Source: Micromonospora costi (GTDB lineage Bacteria > Actinomycetota > Actinomycetes > Mycobacteriales > Micromonosporaceae). Taken from it: a stretch of 64,000 nucleotides of DNA. Below, piece by piece: positions 17,122 to 27,700 of this stretch. Both the position numbers and the translations under genes were made by a program. The DNA is taken from contig NZ_RBAN01000008.1 in the NCBI RefSeq assembly GCF_003626655.1, positions 113,265 to 177,264 on the forward strand, in the 5' to 3' direction. How positions within the stretch are numbered: position 1 is the stretch's first letter; every line of letters starts with the position of its first letter. Below the pieces are notes generated by a model, which saw nothing but the letters and a program-made list of their open reading frames with translations, was not told the origin of the DNA and made no database searches.

Positions 17122-20100
17122 TCAGCCGGCCTTGTAGGCCCGGATGATGGTCTGGTCGATGCCGCTGCCGCCGCTGCCCTCGGCCTTCACCCTCAGGGAG
17201 ACGGCCTGACCCGCCGCGGGCGACGGCAGCTCGACGCGGTAGGTGCCGCCGTCCCGGGTAGCTCGGGCGGCCTTCCACGTCGCGCCGTCGTCGGTCGACG
17301 TCCACACCTGGAACGAGGTCACCTTCTGCGCGGGCACGCCCCGGGCCTGCCGGACCGCGAACTCGCCGGTCCCGCCGATGATGTGGTTCCCGGTGTCCAT
17401 CGGCAGCGCGTAGTCGACCGCGAGCAGCGGCAACGGTACGCTTCCGGTACCGGTCGGGCCGGCCGAGCGGAACGTCCACGAGGTGGTGACCTTCGTCGAG
17501 ATGGGCAGGATGAGGCCCGTCTCGACGTCGAGGGTCAGCCGGTAGTCCGCCGCCTGCTGCGGCACCGTGACGTCGGCCCGTGAGGCGTTCAGCTCCTCGA
17601 CGAGCGTGCCGTTCCGGTAGAGCGAGAGCTTCCGGTTGATCCCGATCGACCCGCCCTGGAGGCAGTCGGCGCGGCCGTGCTGGTCGGTGAGCATCACCAT
17701 GTCGAGGTGCAGGTTGCCCCGCGTCCGGGACGGAGCGGTGGCGCACGGCAACGCGTCGCCAGTGGTCACGATCCCGTCGACCCAGTCGGAGTGCAGCGGC
17801 TGCCGCGCCCAGATCCTGGTCTGCCGGCTACCCGCCTCGTAGCTGCGCATCTGCTCCTGGGCGGGCAGGCCCCCGTAGACGCCCTCGTCCATGTAGAGGA
17901 AGTCCGGCGACAGGTAGGACCTGCGGTTGGTCGGCAGGCCGAACGTGCGCAACTGCGTCAGGTACAGCCCGTCGGACGCGAACAGGTAACGCCGCAGCGA
18001 GGTGAACATCTCCGGCGAGTCCATCTGGTTGAACCGCTCGTCGACGCGCGCCAGCTTCGCCCGCTCGGCGCTGCTCACGCGGTACGAGGGGTCGGCCGGA
18101 ACGCCGCCGGTGTACTCGTGGGCCAGGTCGTATTCGTAGGGGTCTGCCGCGCCCTGTGGCGACTGGAGGAAGAAGGCCGCGTACGCCCGCAGCGATCCGA
18201 CACCGGGCTTACGCAGCGGTGACACGGCCACCCTCGCGCCGCCGCCGAGACCGGTGACGCTGTTCCACCAGGACAGGCCGTTCTTCGTGGTCTGCTGGAG
18301 CACGAACGAGGTGAGGACCGCCGTGGTGGGCGCCCCGTCGACGGTCGCCGTCACCGGTCGAGCCGCCGCCGGGTCGAGGGTGATGCTCCGGGCGCCACTG
18401 ATCGCGACGTCCGTCTCGCCGACGTACGCGCCCTGCTGCACGTCGGTCAGCGGGTCGTACGAGGTGTACCCGGCGGTCACCGCGTACCGGCCCGCTGCCA
18501 CCCGCACCGTCACGGTCTCGCCCGCCTGGCCGAATCCGCCCCCGGCGGAGACGTACGGGTCGTCGAGGTTGGTCACCGAGACGCCGACCCAGTTGTCCGC
18601 GCCCTCCGGCGTGCCAGCCATCGGCTTCGTCCGCACCGTCAGGTCGAAGCTGCGCGGCTCGACGTAGAAGGCGACGGGGGTGGTGACGGCGCGCCGATGC
18701 CCGGTGGTGCGGGCGGTGACGGTGGCCAGGTAGTAGCCCGGGCTGCCGGCCAGCGCCGCCCGGTTGATCCGCAGCGTGGTGCCGGCGGTGCCGCCGCGTT
18801 TGAGCGTCACGCGGCTCGCGGCGAGGGTGACCGCGCCGCGCGGTGCGGCGGTGCCGTCGTGGTTCACGGCGGTCACGTCCAGGTCGAGGGCGACGGTGGC
18901 CGGGGTCGGCTCGCCCGTCCACGAGAGCGCCGCCTCGGCGACGCCGGCCTGCGGGTAGGCGAACGTCCCGAGGTTGACCACGGGCTGGTTGCTCACCACG
19001 CCGGACAGGGCGCGGGCGGCGTTGAGCCGGCCGGCCCCGACGGCGTACGGGTCGACACCGGTCATGGGGTCCGCGGCGCCCACGATGGCGGCCTTGAGCC
19101 GGTCGGCGTTCCAGTCCGGGTGCCGCTGCACGAGCAGCGCGGCGGCGCCGGCCACGTGCGGGGAGGCCATGGACGTGCCGGTCAGTCCCTCGTAGTACCG
19201 GTCGATCGGGTCCTGGAGGTTGGTTCCCGCCGCCCGGGCGGCCACGATGTCCACGCCGGGCGCCACCAGCTCCGGCTTCGCCACGTTGCTGCCGACCAGC
19301 GGTCCCCGGCTGGAGAAGTCGGCCAGTTCGCCGTTCCGGTCCACGGCGCCCACGGTCAGGGCGGTGGCGGCCGATCCCGGCGCGGACGGCGCACCGCCGC
19401 TGTTGCCGGAGGAGATGACGAACAGCGCACCGTGCTCGCGGCTGGCTCGGTCGACGGCCAGCGCCAGCGGGTCGTTGCCGTCGTCCGGCGCCTCGCCGCC
19501 GAGGCTCATGTTGACGACGTCGGCCCGCTGCGCGGCCCACTCGACCGCGCGGATGATCTGCGAGTCGTCGCCGAAACCGTTGTCGTCGAGGACCTTCCCG
19601 ATGACCAGCCGCGCGTCCGGCGCCACACCGCGCCGCTGCCCGTTGGCCGCCGCACCCGAGCCGGCGATGGTCGCCGCGACGTGGGTACCGTGGCCGAGGT
19701 GGTCGACGGCGTCGCCGCCCTCGACGGTGAAGTCGGCCTTCTCCACGACCCGGCCGGCGAGGTCGGGATGGGTGAAGTCCGCGCCGGAGTCGAGCACGGC
19801 GACCCGGACGCCCGTGCCGGTGTAGCCGGCCTTCCAGGCGTCCGGTGCGGCGATCTGGGTCAGGTTCCAGTCGAGGTCACCGCGGGGACCCTTGCCGGCC
19901 CCGGTCGTCGCCCCAGCGGTCGGGGCGGCCGCGGTCAGCCCGGTGGCGCGGACCTTGCGGTCCAGCCACACCTTCTTCGCGCCGGCCAGCAGCGAGTTGG
20001 TGGCCAGCTTCGCGGTGGCCGGGCCCTTCTTCGGTACGTGACCGGCCACCGCGTCGAGGATCGGCAGGTCCACGACGCCGTCCAGGGCGGCGACCCGGGC

Positions 20101-20517
20101 GGCCCTGGTGGCCGGCTGCACGATCACCGGGAGCGATGCGGTCTTCTCGTCGTCGTACCCGTCGGCGATCAGCGCCGTCACGTCGAACAGGTCCGGGTCG
20201 AGCACTGGACCGATCTTCGACGCCACGCTGGCCGGTACGACGTGCAGGTGCCCGTCCGGCCCGCACGACTGGTGGATCACCGTGTTCGGCCTGGCCGGCT
20301 CGACCGACGCCTGCGGGCACCCGTGCCCGGTGCCGCGTACGGTCACCACGTCGCCGGTGAGCAACGTGACGGTGTGTGTCTGTTCGCCGACCGGGGCGCC
20401 GGTCGCGCCCGTGGACACCGGACCGCTGGGATCGGCCAGCGCCGGCCCGCCCGGCACGGCGCCGAGCGCCGTGGCCGTGACGGCGACGGCCAGTAGCCAT
20501 CGTGATTTCCTGAGCAT
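17122..20517 (-). CDS. Secreted subtilisin-like serine peptidase (S8), 1131 residues
   Basis: A large exported protease. The signal peptide is about residues 1-28 (LLAVAVTATALGAV, then GPALA). Residues 30-210 are the propeptide-like region. The S8 catalytic triad is visible: Asp243 in VAVLDSGADF, His276 in GHGTHVAA and Ser449 in GTSMASPHVAG. The oxyanion Asn is in ISSGNSGG. About 680 residues follow the catalytic domain, with beta-sandwich-like repeats and no cell-wall anchor. The ATG at 20517 has AAAGGGAG upstream. It ends at the bidirectional terminator. The long C-terminus probably binds substrate, as in other actinomycete S8 enzymes. Confidence 0.93.
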   Translation of the reverse strand: MLRKSRWLLAVAVTATALGAVPGGPALADPSGPVSTGATGAPVGEQTHTVTLLTGDVVTVRGTGHGCPQASVEPARPNTVIHQSCGPDGHLHVVPASVASKIGPVLDPDLFDVTALIADGYDDEKTASLPVIVQPATRAARVAALDGVVDLPILDAVAGHVPKKGPATAKLATNSLLAGAKKVWLDRKVRATGLTAAAPTAGATTGAGKGPRGDLDWNLTQIAAPDAWKAGYTGTGVRVAVLDSGADFTHPDLAGRVVEKADFTVEGGDAVDHLGHGTHVAATIAGSGAAANGQRRGVAPDARLVIGKVLDDNGFGDDSQIIRAVEWAAQRADVVNMSLGGEAPDDGNDPLALAVDRASREHGALFVISSGNSGGAPSAPGSAATALTVGAVDRNGELADFSSRGPLVGSNVAKPELVAPGVDIVAARAAGTNLQDPIDRYYEGLTGTSMASPHVAGAAALLVQRHPDWNADRLKAAIVGAADPMTGVDPYAVGAGRLNAARALSGVVSNQPVVNLGTFAYPQAGVAEAALSWTGEPTPATVALDLDVTAVNHDGTAAPRGAVTLAASRVTLKRGGTAGTTLRINRAALAGSPGYYLATVTARTTGHRRAVTTPVAFYVEPRSFDLTVRTKPMAGTPEGADNWVGVSVTNLDDPYVSAGGGFGQAGETVTVRVAAGRYAVTAGYTSYDPLTDVQQGAYVGETDVAISGARSITLDPAAARPVTATVDGAPTTAVLTSFVLQQTTKNGLSWWNSVTGLGGGARVAVSPLRKPGVGSLRAYAAFFLQSPQGAADPYEYDLAHEYTGGVPADPSYRVSSAERAKLARVDERFNQMDSPEMFTSLRRYLFASDGLYLTQLRTFGLPTNRRSYLSPDFLYMDEGVYGGLPAQEQMRSYEAGSRQTRIWARQPLHSDWVDGIVTTGDALPCATAPSRTRGNLHLDMVMLTDQHGRADCLQGGSIGINRKLSLYRNGTLVEELNASRADVTVPQQAADYRLTLDVETGLILPISTKVTTSWTFRSAGPTGTGSVPLPLLAVDYALPMDTGNHIIGGTGEFAVRQARGVPAQKVTSFQVWTSTDDGATWKAARATRDGGTYRVELPSPAAGQAVSLRVKAEGSGGSGIDQTIIRAYKAG

Positions 20518-20699
20518 CTCGCTCCCTTTTGGACAGACCCGGGCGAGGTGGACCGGGTCGAGAAGTTGATCTCACGTTAATCCTCGGGAGGGCTCAGGGA
20601 TACGGCCATCGCGTACGCCACGCGATCACCGAACGTGAGACCGCAGCGTCCCGCAACGGCCCCGTACGGGGGCATCGCCGCTGGTCCGGGCGCGGACGG

Positions 20700-20739
20700 C
20701 CGACGGCCGCGGCGCCCGGGAAGGCGCCGCGGCCGTCGG
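20700..20739 (-). terminator. Strong hairpin terminator after the M14 peptidase gene
   Basis: A perfect 17-bp stem, CCGACGGCCGCGGCGCC with its complement, has a 6-base loop and starts 14 bases past the stop codon of the M14 gene. It separates that gene from the subtilisin gene downstream. Confidence 0.85.
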
Positions 20740-20753
20740 TGCGGAGATGACCG

Positions 20754-23183
20754 TCAGCTCGTCGGCAGGACGGCCGTGCCCTTGCGGTAGTTCTTGCTGT
20801 TGCCGTCCGGGCGGTAGTTCTGCTCCACGTTGCCCGCCGCGTCCACAGAGAACCAGTTGACCGTGGTGCCCGTGGGAACGGTCACCGTCTCGCCGCCCTC
20901 GCGGATGCCGGCCGAGCCGTAGAGGGTCGACTCGTACGTCGGCGCGGCGCCGTCGAGGGTGTAGAACACCGACGCCGGCTCGGAGACGTCGAAGGTCACG
21001 TTCACCATGCCCGGGGTCGAGCTGGGCGCCACCGAGAGCGTGCTCGTGGGCCGCTGCCGGTCGGTGTCGAAGTCACGGGCGACCCGCATCAGCTCCACGA
21101 GACCGTTGGAGAACTCCATCGTCTCGGCGTGCGCCTCGTCCCAGTCCGGCTGGAAGGACGTGCCGACCTCGAAGTTCCAGGCGTAGATGCCGTACTTGTA
21201 CCAGAGCATGTCGCCGGAGTTGCCCGCCGCCGAGTACAGGACATCGGAGATCGGGCCGGTACGGGCCGGCGTGACGGCCATGTTCCGGTGCTGCTTGATC
21301 GCCGTGAGGATCCGCGACGAGGCACCCCAGAAGAACGACTCCTGGGCGAGCGTCGGCCGCGGCGCCGACGTGCGGTCCGGCAGGGCGTACGCGCCCGGCG
21401 ACCACATGAAGTAGTTGCCGGACGAGTGCAGGTTCATCGAGAACTTGATGTTCGGACGCGACGCCAGCCAGTCGAGGTTCTTGTTCTCCGGCTCCGACAG
21501 CTCGCTCGGCCCGGCGTACGTGCCGCTCGTGCAGCTCGACGAGGCGCCCGAGTAGCCGTCGAAGAGGCTGTACTCGGTGTAGTTGCGGTTGTTGTCCACG
21601 CCCCAGGAGTCCCGGCCGAGGAAGTCGGCCGCACCGGTCAGCGGGCAGTGGTTGGTCATGTTCTTGCGCTGCGAGTTGAAGTCGTAGAACGAGTAGTGGC
21701 CGCCGTCCGGGTTGATCGACGGTGCGATCCAGATGTCGAGGTTGTTCAGCAGCTGCTTGGTCCGGCCGTCGTTCCCGTAGTTGCGCAGCAGCCGCTCGGC
21801 GGTCTCGATGGTGACCAGCGGCGGCACCCACTCCCGCGCGTGCTCCTGGGCGTACGCGAGCACGCCCGGCTTCGAGCCGTCGCGGTGCTTGCCGATCCGG
21901 ATGGCGTACACCGGGTGCGGGTCGCGGGAGACGGAGGCCGGTGCGCTCAGGTCGTCGGTGAGCTGGGTCCGGGCCGCCGGCGCGACGACGCCGGTGCCGG
22001 TGCTGCCCCGGTACGTGTACGCCCGGACCAGCGATCCGGCCCCGCTGTTGAGCGCGGCGACGACCTGGGCGGCGGTGCTGGTCACCGCGCCCGCGCCGTC
22101 GGTGGCGAGGTTCACCCGGATGGCCGTGCCCGTGACGGTCACACCGAGCGCGGCGTTGCCGGCGCCGGGGTTGGCCAGCTCGACGGAGATGTCGTTGCCG
22201 CCCTCGTGGCCCCACGCCAGCGAGTCCACCGCGACGCGGCTGGCGTTCGCGGTGCCGAGCACGGTCTGCGCGTGCCGCCGGTAGCCGTTCGTCTTGTACG
22301 GCAACTCGACGATCTCGGCGAGGTCGGGGAACTGGGCGGCGAGCTCATGGATGCGGGCGTACAGCTCGGTGGGCGTCAGGTAGCTGGTGACGAAGTCCTT
22401 CTGGTACCCCGGGCCCTCCGGGCTGGTCTCCGGCGTGGGCAGCCACTCCTGCACCTTGGCGACCGCCACGTCACCGGTGGGGCTGGTGATCCGGACGTAC
22501 TCCGGGCGGCTGGTCACCGTGGCGGCACCCCGGTGGTAGAGGTAGACGCCGGCGTCGACGAAGCGGGAGATGGTCTGGGTGCCACCGGAGCCGATGGCGG
22601 TGCCGGGGCCGCTGTCCCGTTCCACGGTGAGGGTGTTGGTCGCGGTCTGGCCCTGCGCCCACTTCGCCTCGACCGAGAGGATCTGGCTGGTGCCCGATGT
22701 GTAGTAGTCCGCCCGGATGATCTTGACGTCGGAGACGTCCGGGGCGGTCGCGTCCGCCGCGGCGGCCGCGAACTCGCGGTTCTCCGTGGCGTGTGCGGCG
22801 ATCGTCGCCTCGCGCTCGGCGACGCGGGCGCGCGCGTCCTCGGGGCGGTACAGGACGTCGCCGAGGGTGAACCCGGCGGCGGTGAGCCGCGCGGCCTCGC
22901 TCGGCGTCACCACGGCGCGCGCGACCACGCCGTTCTCCGTACGCTCGACGTGGTGGTCGAGGTCGACGCCGGTGGCGACGAGCGCGTCCAGCTCGGCGGT
23001 GCCGTCGAGCAGCACCTCGACGACGTCCGCCTGCTCACCCGCGATCGGGCCGGCGTCGGCGGGTGGGGCGGCCGGCGCGGTCGCGACGGCGGGGGTGACC
23101 AGCATCAGGACGGCCGTCGCGGCGGCCAGCGCGGTCGGGACGGGGAGGCGACGTCGCCACCGTGGGGACAGGGGGTACGGCAT
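20754..23183 (-). CDS. Secreted zinc carboxypeptidase (M14) with an inserted beta domain
   Basis: An 809-residue exported metallopeptidase; the start ATG at 23183 has GAAGGGCAG upstream, and a signal peptide spans about 1-36. Zinc ligands are visible: His448 and Glu451 in QEHAREW, and His in NLHSSGNYFMW. The catalytic Glu is probably in NFEVGTSF. The catalytic fold begins at about residue 260 (FVTSYLTPTELYARIHELAA) but is interrupted at about 312-418 by an extra domain rich in NPGAGNAALGVTVTGTAI and TSTAAQVVAALN, before it resumes at VYAIRIGKHRDGSKPGVLAY. The C-terminal 90 residues contain a chitobiase-like fold (YTLDGAAPTYEST). It is likely to digest protein outside the cell with the adjacent peptidases. 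Confidence 0.92.
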   Translation of the reverse strand: MPYPLSPRWRRRLPVPTALAAATAVLMLVTPAVATAPAAPPADAGPIAGEQADVVEVLLDGTAELDALVATGVDLDHHVERTENGVVARAVVTPSEAARLTAAGFTLGDVLYRPEDARARVAEREATIAAHATENREFAAAAADATAPDVSDVKIIRADYYTSGTSQILSVEAKWAQGQTATNTLTVERDSGPGTAIGSGGTQTISRFVDAGVYLYHRGAATVTSRPEYVRITSPTGDVAVAKVQEWLPTPETSPEGPGYQKDFVTSYLTPTELYARIHELAAQFPDLAEIVELPYKTNGYRRHAQTVLGTANASRVAVDSLAWGHEGGNDISVELANPGAGNAALGVTVTGTAIRVNLATDGAGAVTSTAAQVVAALNSGAGSLVRAYTYRGSTGTGVVAPAARTQLTDDLSAPASVSRDPHPVYAIRIGKHRDGSKPGVLAYAQEHAREWVPPLVTIETAERLLRNYGNDGRTKQLLNNLDIWIAPSINPDGGHYSFYDFNSQRKNMTNHCPLTGAADFLGRDSWGVDNNRNYTEYSLFDGYSGASSSCTSGTYAGPSELSEPENKNLDWLASRPNIKFSMNLHSSGNYFMWSPGAYALPDRTSAPRPTLAQESFFWGASSRILTAIKQHRNMAVTPARTGPISDVLYSAAGNSGDMLWYKYGIYAWNFEVGTSFQPDWDEAHAETMEFSNGLVELMRVARDFDTDRQRPTSTLSVAPSSTPGMVNVTFDVSEPASVFYTLDGAAPTYESTLYGSAGIREGGETVTVPTGTTVNWFSVDAAGNVEQNYRPDGNSKNYRKGTAVLPTS

Positions 23184-23737
23184 GTGTCTATCTGCCCTTC
23201 TGGCATGGTCGGCAGGCAGGCCGACGGGAATGGCCGAGGGGCACGCCCGGGGTACGCGGCTCCATCCGAGGGGGTCGCGCGTGGTCGTTGCGGTAACCGG
23301 GCACGCGACACGGTGAACGGGACAGGTGGTGGGGGGCCGACCGCCGGCTGGACGCCACGGCATCGCCGAAGTGCGGCGGCGTCACGGGAACGTAGTGGTG
23401 CGGTGGCAGTCGGTGAACTGAGATCATCCTCAGCGGAGCAGAGTGATCTGTCAATCCATTGGTCGAGCCGTCGGCCGCCGGGCCAGGCCGGATCGACCGA
23501 CCGGCTCCCCGACGCGACGCGATCGGTGGATCCCCCTGGAAGTTGCGCCCCGGATGCGCAGGAGGGTGTCCTTTCCGACAGATCCGGCGCCTCGTCCTGG
23601 CAGTGGATGGCGGGGCGCCCGGGCGGACCGTTAGGCTCTCGACTACCGAGTGAAGTCGTTCACCGCCGATCATTCATCTTCGCTCTGTGCCGACATCACG
23701 GACATTCGCTGGTCATAGCACCGAGAGGCAGGCTGGA
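23184..23737. other. 554-bp divergent intergenic region
   Basis: No gene is seen. The only structures noted are a short inverted repeat, CTGAG-6-CTCAG, at about 23419-23434, and the SD-like GAGAGG before the hydrolase start. Promoters for the M14 gene and the hydrolase should lie here, but I cannot place them. Confidence 0.4.
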
Positions 23738-24700
23738 GTGGTCCGAGACGGAGAGCCGGGGACGCGCGTCGTCGAACACCTCGACGGGCGGAAGGTCGCG
23801 TTCGAGGTCTCCGGCGCGCCCGACGGCCACCCGGTCTTCCTCCTGCACGGCACACCCGGCAGCCGCAAGGGTCCACGGCCGCGCGGCATCGTCCTCTACC
23901 GCCTCGGTGTCCGGCTCGTCACCTACGACCGTCCCGGCTACGGCGACTCGGCCCGGCTGCGGGACCGGACGGTCGCCGACGCCGCCCGGGACGTCCAGCT
24001 GATCGCCGACGAGTTGGGGCTCACCCGCTTCGCCGTCGTCGGCCGATCCGGCGGCGCCCCGCACGCCCTCGCGTGCGCCGCCGACGCGCGCCTGCGGCAC
24101 CGGGTGTCCCGGGTGGCCGCGCTGGTCGGGTTCGCGCCCGCCAAGGCGGCCGACCTCGACTGGTTCTCCGGCATGAACGCCGGCAACGTCACCGGCTTCG
24201 GCGGAGACGACCTCCACGCCGACAGCGAGACCGACAGCGTGGAGGAGGAGATCCGCCGCCGCACCGCGGAGGCGCAGGACGACCCGCGCCGGCTGCTCGA
24301 GGAGATCATGACGCAGATGACCTCGGCCGACCGGCGGGTGATGACCAGCGCGGCGCTGCGCCGGCTGACCGCCGAGGCCTACGAGGAGGCGCTCCGTCTC
24401 GGGCCCGAGGGATGGATCGACGACGTGCTGGCGCTGCGCCGGGACTGGGGGTTCGACCCCGGCAGCATCGACACCCGCCGGACGAGGGTGCGGCTCTGGC
24501 ACGGCGCGGAGGACACGTTCGCCCCGGTCAGCCACACCCGGTGGCTCGCCGCCCAGATCCCCGGCGCGGAGATCGAGGTGCAGGCCGGCGCCGCCCACTT
24601 CGACGCCATGGAGGAACTCCCCCGCATCCTGCGCTGGCTCACCGCCGACGACGCGACGGTGAGCCAGGACGTCCTCATCGGCGCCCGCACCGCTCAGTAG
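23738..24700 (+). CDS. Alpha/beta hydrolase
   Basis: A 320-residue cytoplasmic hydrolase. FLLHGTPGSRKG carries the HG motif, VTYDRPGYGDSARL the typical PGYGxS turn, and VVGRSGGAPHALA the nucleophile Ser. LWHGAEDTFAPVSHT and AGAAHFDAME supply the acidic residue and His. I chose the GTG at 23738, with GAGAGGCAGGCTGGA upstream, over a GTG at 23687 that lacks an SD. Its 3' end overlaps the convergent fxsT-like gene by 7 bp, so the two share transcripts in antisense. It need not belong to that system. Confidence 0.8.
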   Translation: MVRDGEPGTRVVEHLDGRKVAFEVSGAPDGHPVFLLHGTPGSRKGPRPRGIVLYRLGVRLVTYDRPGYGDSARLRDRTVADAARDVQLIADELGLTRFAVVGRSGGAPHALACAADARLRHRVSRVAALVGFAPAKAADLDWFSGMNAGNVTGFGGDDLHADSETDSVEEEIRRRTAEAQDDPRRLLEEIMTQMTSADRRVMTSAALRRLTAEAYEEALRLGPEGWIDDVLALRRDWGFDPGSIDTRRTRVRLWHGAEDTFAPVSHTRWLAAQIPGAEIEVQAGAAHFDAMEELPRILRWLTADDATVSQDVLIGARTAQ

Positions 24701-27700
24701 GGGTGCGGGTCGAGCACCCGTCGCACGTACTGCCCCTCGCGCAGGCGCACCACGCTCGGGTGATGCTGCCCGATCCGGTTGGCGAGCCGGTCCGCCAGCC
24801 GCATCCGCTCGATGCTGCCCGCGCCGCCGGCCGCCGACTGCTCGGCGATGGCCAGGTTGCCCAGGGCGCGCAGGGTGTCGGGGTGGTCCTCACCGAGGAC
24901 GTCGCGCAGCCCGCCGACGGCCACCCGCACCTGCTCCCGCCCGGCCTCCAGGTCGCCGCCCAGGATCGCGAAGACACCCTGGTTGTTGATCACCGCCAGG
25001 GCCATCGGGTGGGCGTCACCCAGCGCCGCACGCAGCGCCGTGGCCGTCACCGAGGCCAGTTCCCGGGCGGGCGCCACCTCGCCCGCGTCCCACATGGCCA
25101 CGCTGAGGTTGTTGCGACACACCAGCACGTACGGGTGACCCTCGCCGAACACCTGAACGAACTGGGCCTCCACCTCGATCAGCTCGGCGTGCGCCCGCTC
25201 CCGCTCCCCCTGCAGCATGAGGTTCGCGGCCCGGCTGAGCCGGGTGAACAGCGTGTCCGGGTTCATCGGGCCGAGGCCGGCGAGCAGGTGTTCGTAGGCG
25301 TCGTCGAGGAGCCGCGCCGCCTCGCCGATCTCGCCGGTCCCGCGCAGTGACGCCGCGAGGTTGGTCTGCGCGGTGAGCACGTTGCGGGAGTGCTCGCCGT
25401 ACAGGTCGCGGTAGCCGGCCACCACGGTCTGCAGCAGCGTCACCGATCCCTCGTAGTCGCCCGCCTCGCGCATGTCCCGCGCCAGGTTGTTGGCGGTGAG
25501 CAGCGTCCGCGGGTGCTCCGGGCCGAGCACCACCCGCAGTCGCCGGTAGGTGCTGTCGCCCACGTCGAGGGCCCGGCGGAAGTCGCCCATGAGCCGGTAC
25601 GACGCGGCCAGGTTGTTGGCGCCGGTGAGCGTACGCCGGTGGTCCTCGCCGAAGACCTCCACCGAGGCCGCGTACGTGCGCAGGTCCCGCTCCAGGGCGT
25701 CCTGGTAGCGGCCGATCGCGCGCAGGTCGCCGCCGTAGCCGCCAGCGGTCATCAGCGTGTACGGGTGGCTCGCGCCGATCAGCTTCTCCTGGGCGCTCAG
25801 CGTCTCCTCGTCGAGCCGGAGCGCGTCGTCGAACCGGCCGAGGCTGCGCAGCAGGTTGGCCCGGTTGAACCGCAGGTACAGCAGTTGCACCTGCAGCGCC
25901 CGGTGCGCCGAGGTGTTCGGGTCGAGCTGGGTGAGCAGCCGCGACCAGGCGGTGTCCGCCTGCTCGGCGTACCGCAGGCCCTGGCTGTAACCGCCGTTGA
26001 GGTAGATGTACCGCACCCGGTCGATGATCAGCTGGCGGACGTCGTCGTCCGGCGACGAGAGGGCGTCCGAGCCGTCGAGGTGCGGCCAGAGCAACCGGAG
26101 CCGCTGCTCGGCGGCCGGGTCCTCCACCTCGCCGGACGGGCGCGACCCGGCGAGGATCCGGTGCACGTCCCTCCGGACGCCGGCCAGCTCGTCCTCGGGC
26201 ATGCGGGCCCGCAGCGCCGCCTGGAGGAGCCGGTGCACCTGCACCTGCTGGGCGTGCAGGTCGACCTTCACCAGCGCCAGCCTGTTGATGCGCTGCACCA
26301 GCGCGGCGGCGATGTCACGTTCGGAGACCCGGTCGGCCACCCGGGCCGCCACCACCGGGTCGTGGCTGGCGATCACCTTCGCCACCTCGTCGCTGTAGAG
26401 CAGTTCGAGCGAGATCTCCGGCGCGAGCACGGACGCCAGCTGGAGCAGCCGGTACGCGCCCGCCGAGCCCTCCTTCAACCGCTGCAGCGACAGGTCCCAG
26501 ATGTGCTCGCTCGGGCCCCGGCGTTCGAGCCCCGCGAGATAGTCGGGGACCGGCGTGCCGGTGTCGGCCAGCCACGCGCCGGCCATCGCCACGAAGATCG
26601 GCACGTTCTCCACGGCCTCGGCGACCTGCTCGGCCTCGGCGAGCGTGATCGAGCGCTCGCCGATGCGCGTCCGCAGGTGCGTCACGCTCTCCGTCCGCTG
26701 GAACGAGTCCACGTCCAGCGCCCGGGCCAGGTCGCCCCAGTCGGGGTTGCGCGTGGTCACCAGCACGTGGCCGTTGCCCTGCGGCAGGTAGTCCCGCACG
26801 TGCTCGTACTGGTCGACGTTGTCGAACACGAGAAGCCACTGTTCCGGCGCCCCACGATCGGCGCGCCGCTCCGGCCGGCTCAGCCGCTGCCGCACCGCCC
26901 GGGTCATCTCCGGGATCGTCGGCTGCCGCGGCAGGCCGAGTTCCGCGCCCAGGTCGGCCATCCGCACGTCGACGAACTGGGGCGGGTCGGCCTGCACCCA
27001 CCACACGATGTCGTACGCGCCACGGAACCGGTGGGCGTACTCGATGGCCAGCTGGGTCTTGCCGATGCCGGGGCCGCCGCGCAGCGCCACCGGGGTGCCG
27101 TCGCTGCCACCCGCCTTGAGTTCCTCGCGGAGCTGGCGCAGCAGCTGCTCACGGCCCGTGAACCGGATGTTGCGGCTGGGCGGATTGAACACCGTCGCCC
27201 ACGTGCCGGGGAACCGGGCCGTGCGCACGGCGGGCGGCATCCCGCTGGGCGCGGCCACCCCGAGCAGCTGCACGAGCCGCTGCACCGCCTCCTCGGCGGA
27301 CAGCTCGTGCAGCGACGCCCACGCGCCGACCGGCACGTCCGGCGCGGGCGTCGTGCCGTCCACGTAGACCGCCAGGGCGCTGACGGCGCCGGACCGGCGC
27401 ACGTCGGCCTGCTCACCGTGGGCCGCCCGGTACGAGCGCGACACGAGGGTGAGGTCCCGGGTGACGGTGCCGGCCCGCACCGGCGTGGGCGCGTCCACCG
27501 CCGTGACGACCACCCGCAGGTCGACCTCGGTGAGCACCGCCTGGATCCACTCGGCCCACGCCTGGTCCTCCGGCATGTGCCGCAGCACGATCACCTCGTC
27601 GGCCACCGCGGGCTTGCGCTCGAACCGGGCCACGGTCTTGCGGCGCAGCGCCTCGTCGATACGCGGCAGGGCGGTGACCCGCCCGCCGGTGATGTGCCCC

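Noticed and set aside
23188..23673. Gene in the gap between the M14 peptidase and the hydrolase
   Set aside because: The frame is basic and low in family-like features, without SD or codon pattern, and overlaps the expected promoters.
24694..24700. Alpha/beta hydrolase at 23738 as part of the fxs operon
   Set aside because: It is convergent and merely overlaps the 3' end by 7 bp, so it is a separate unit.
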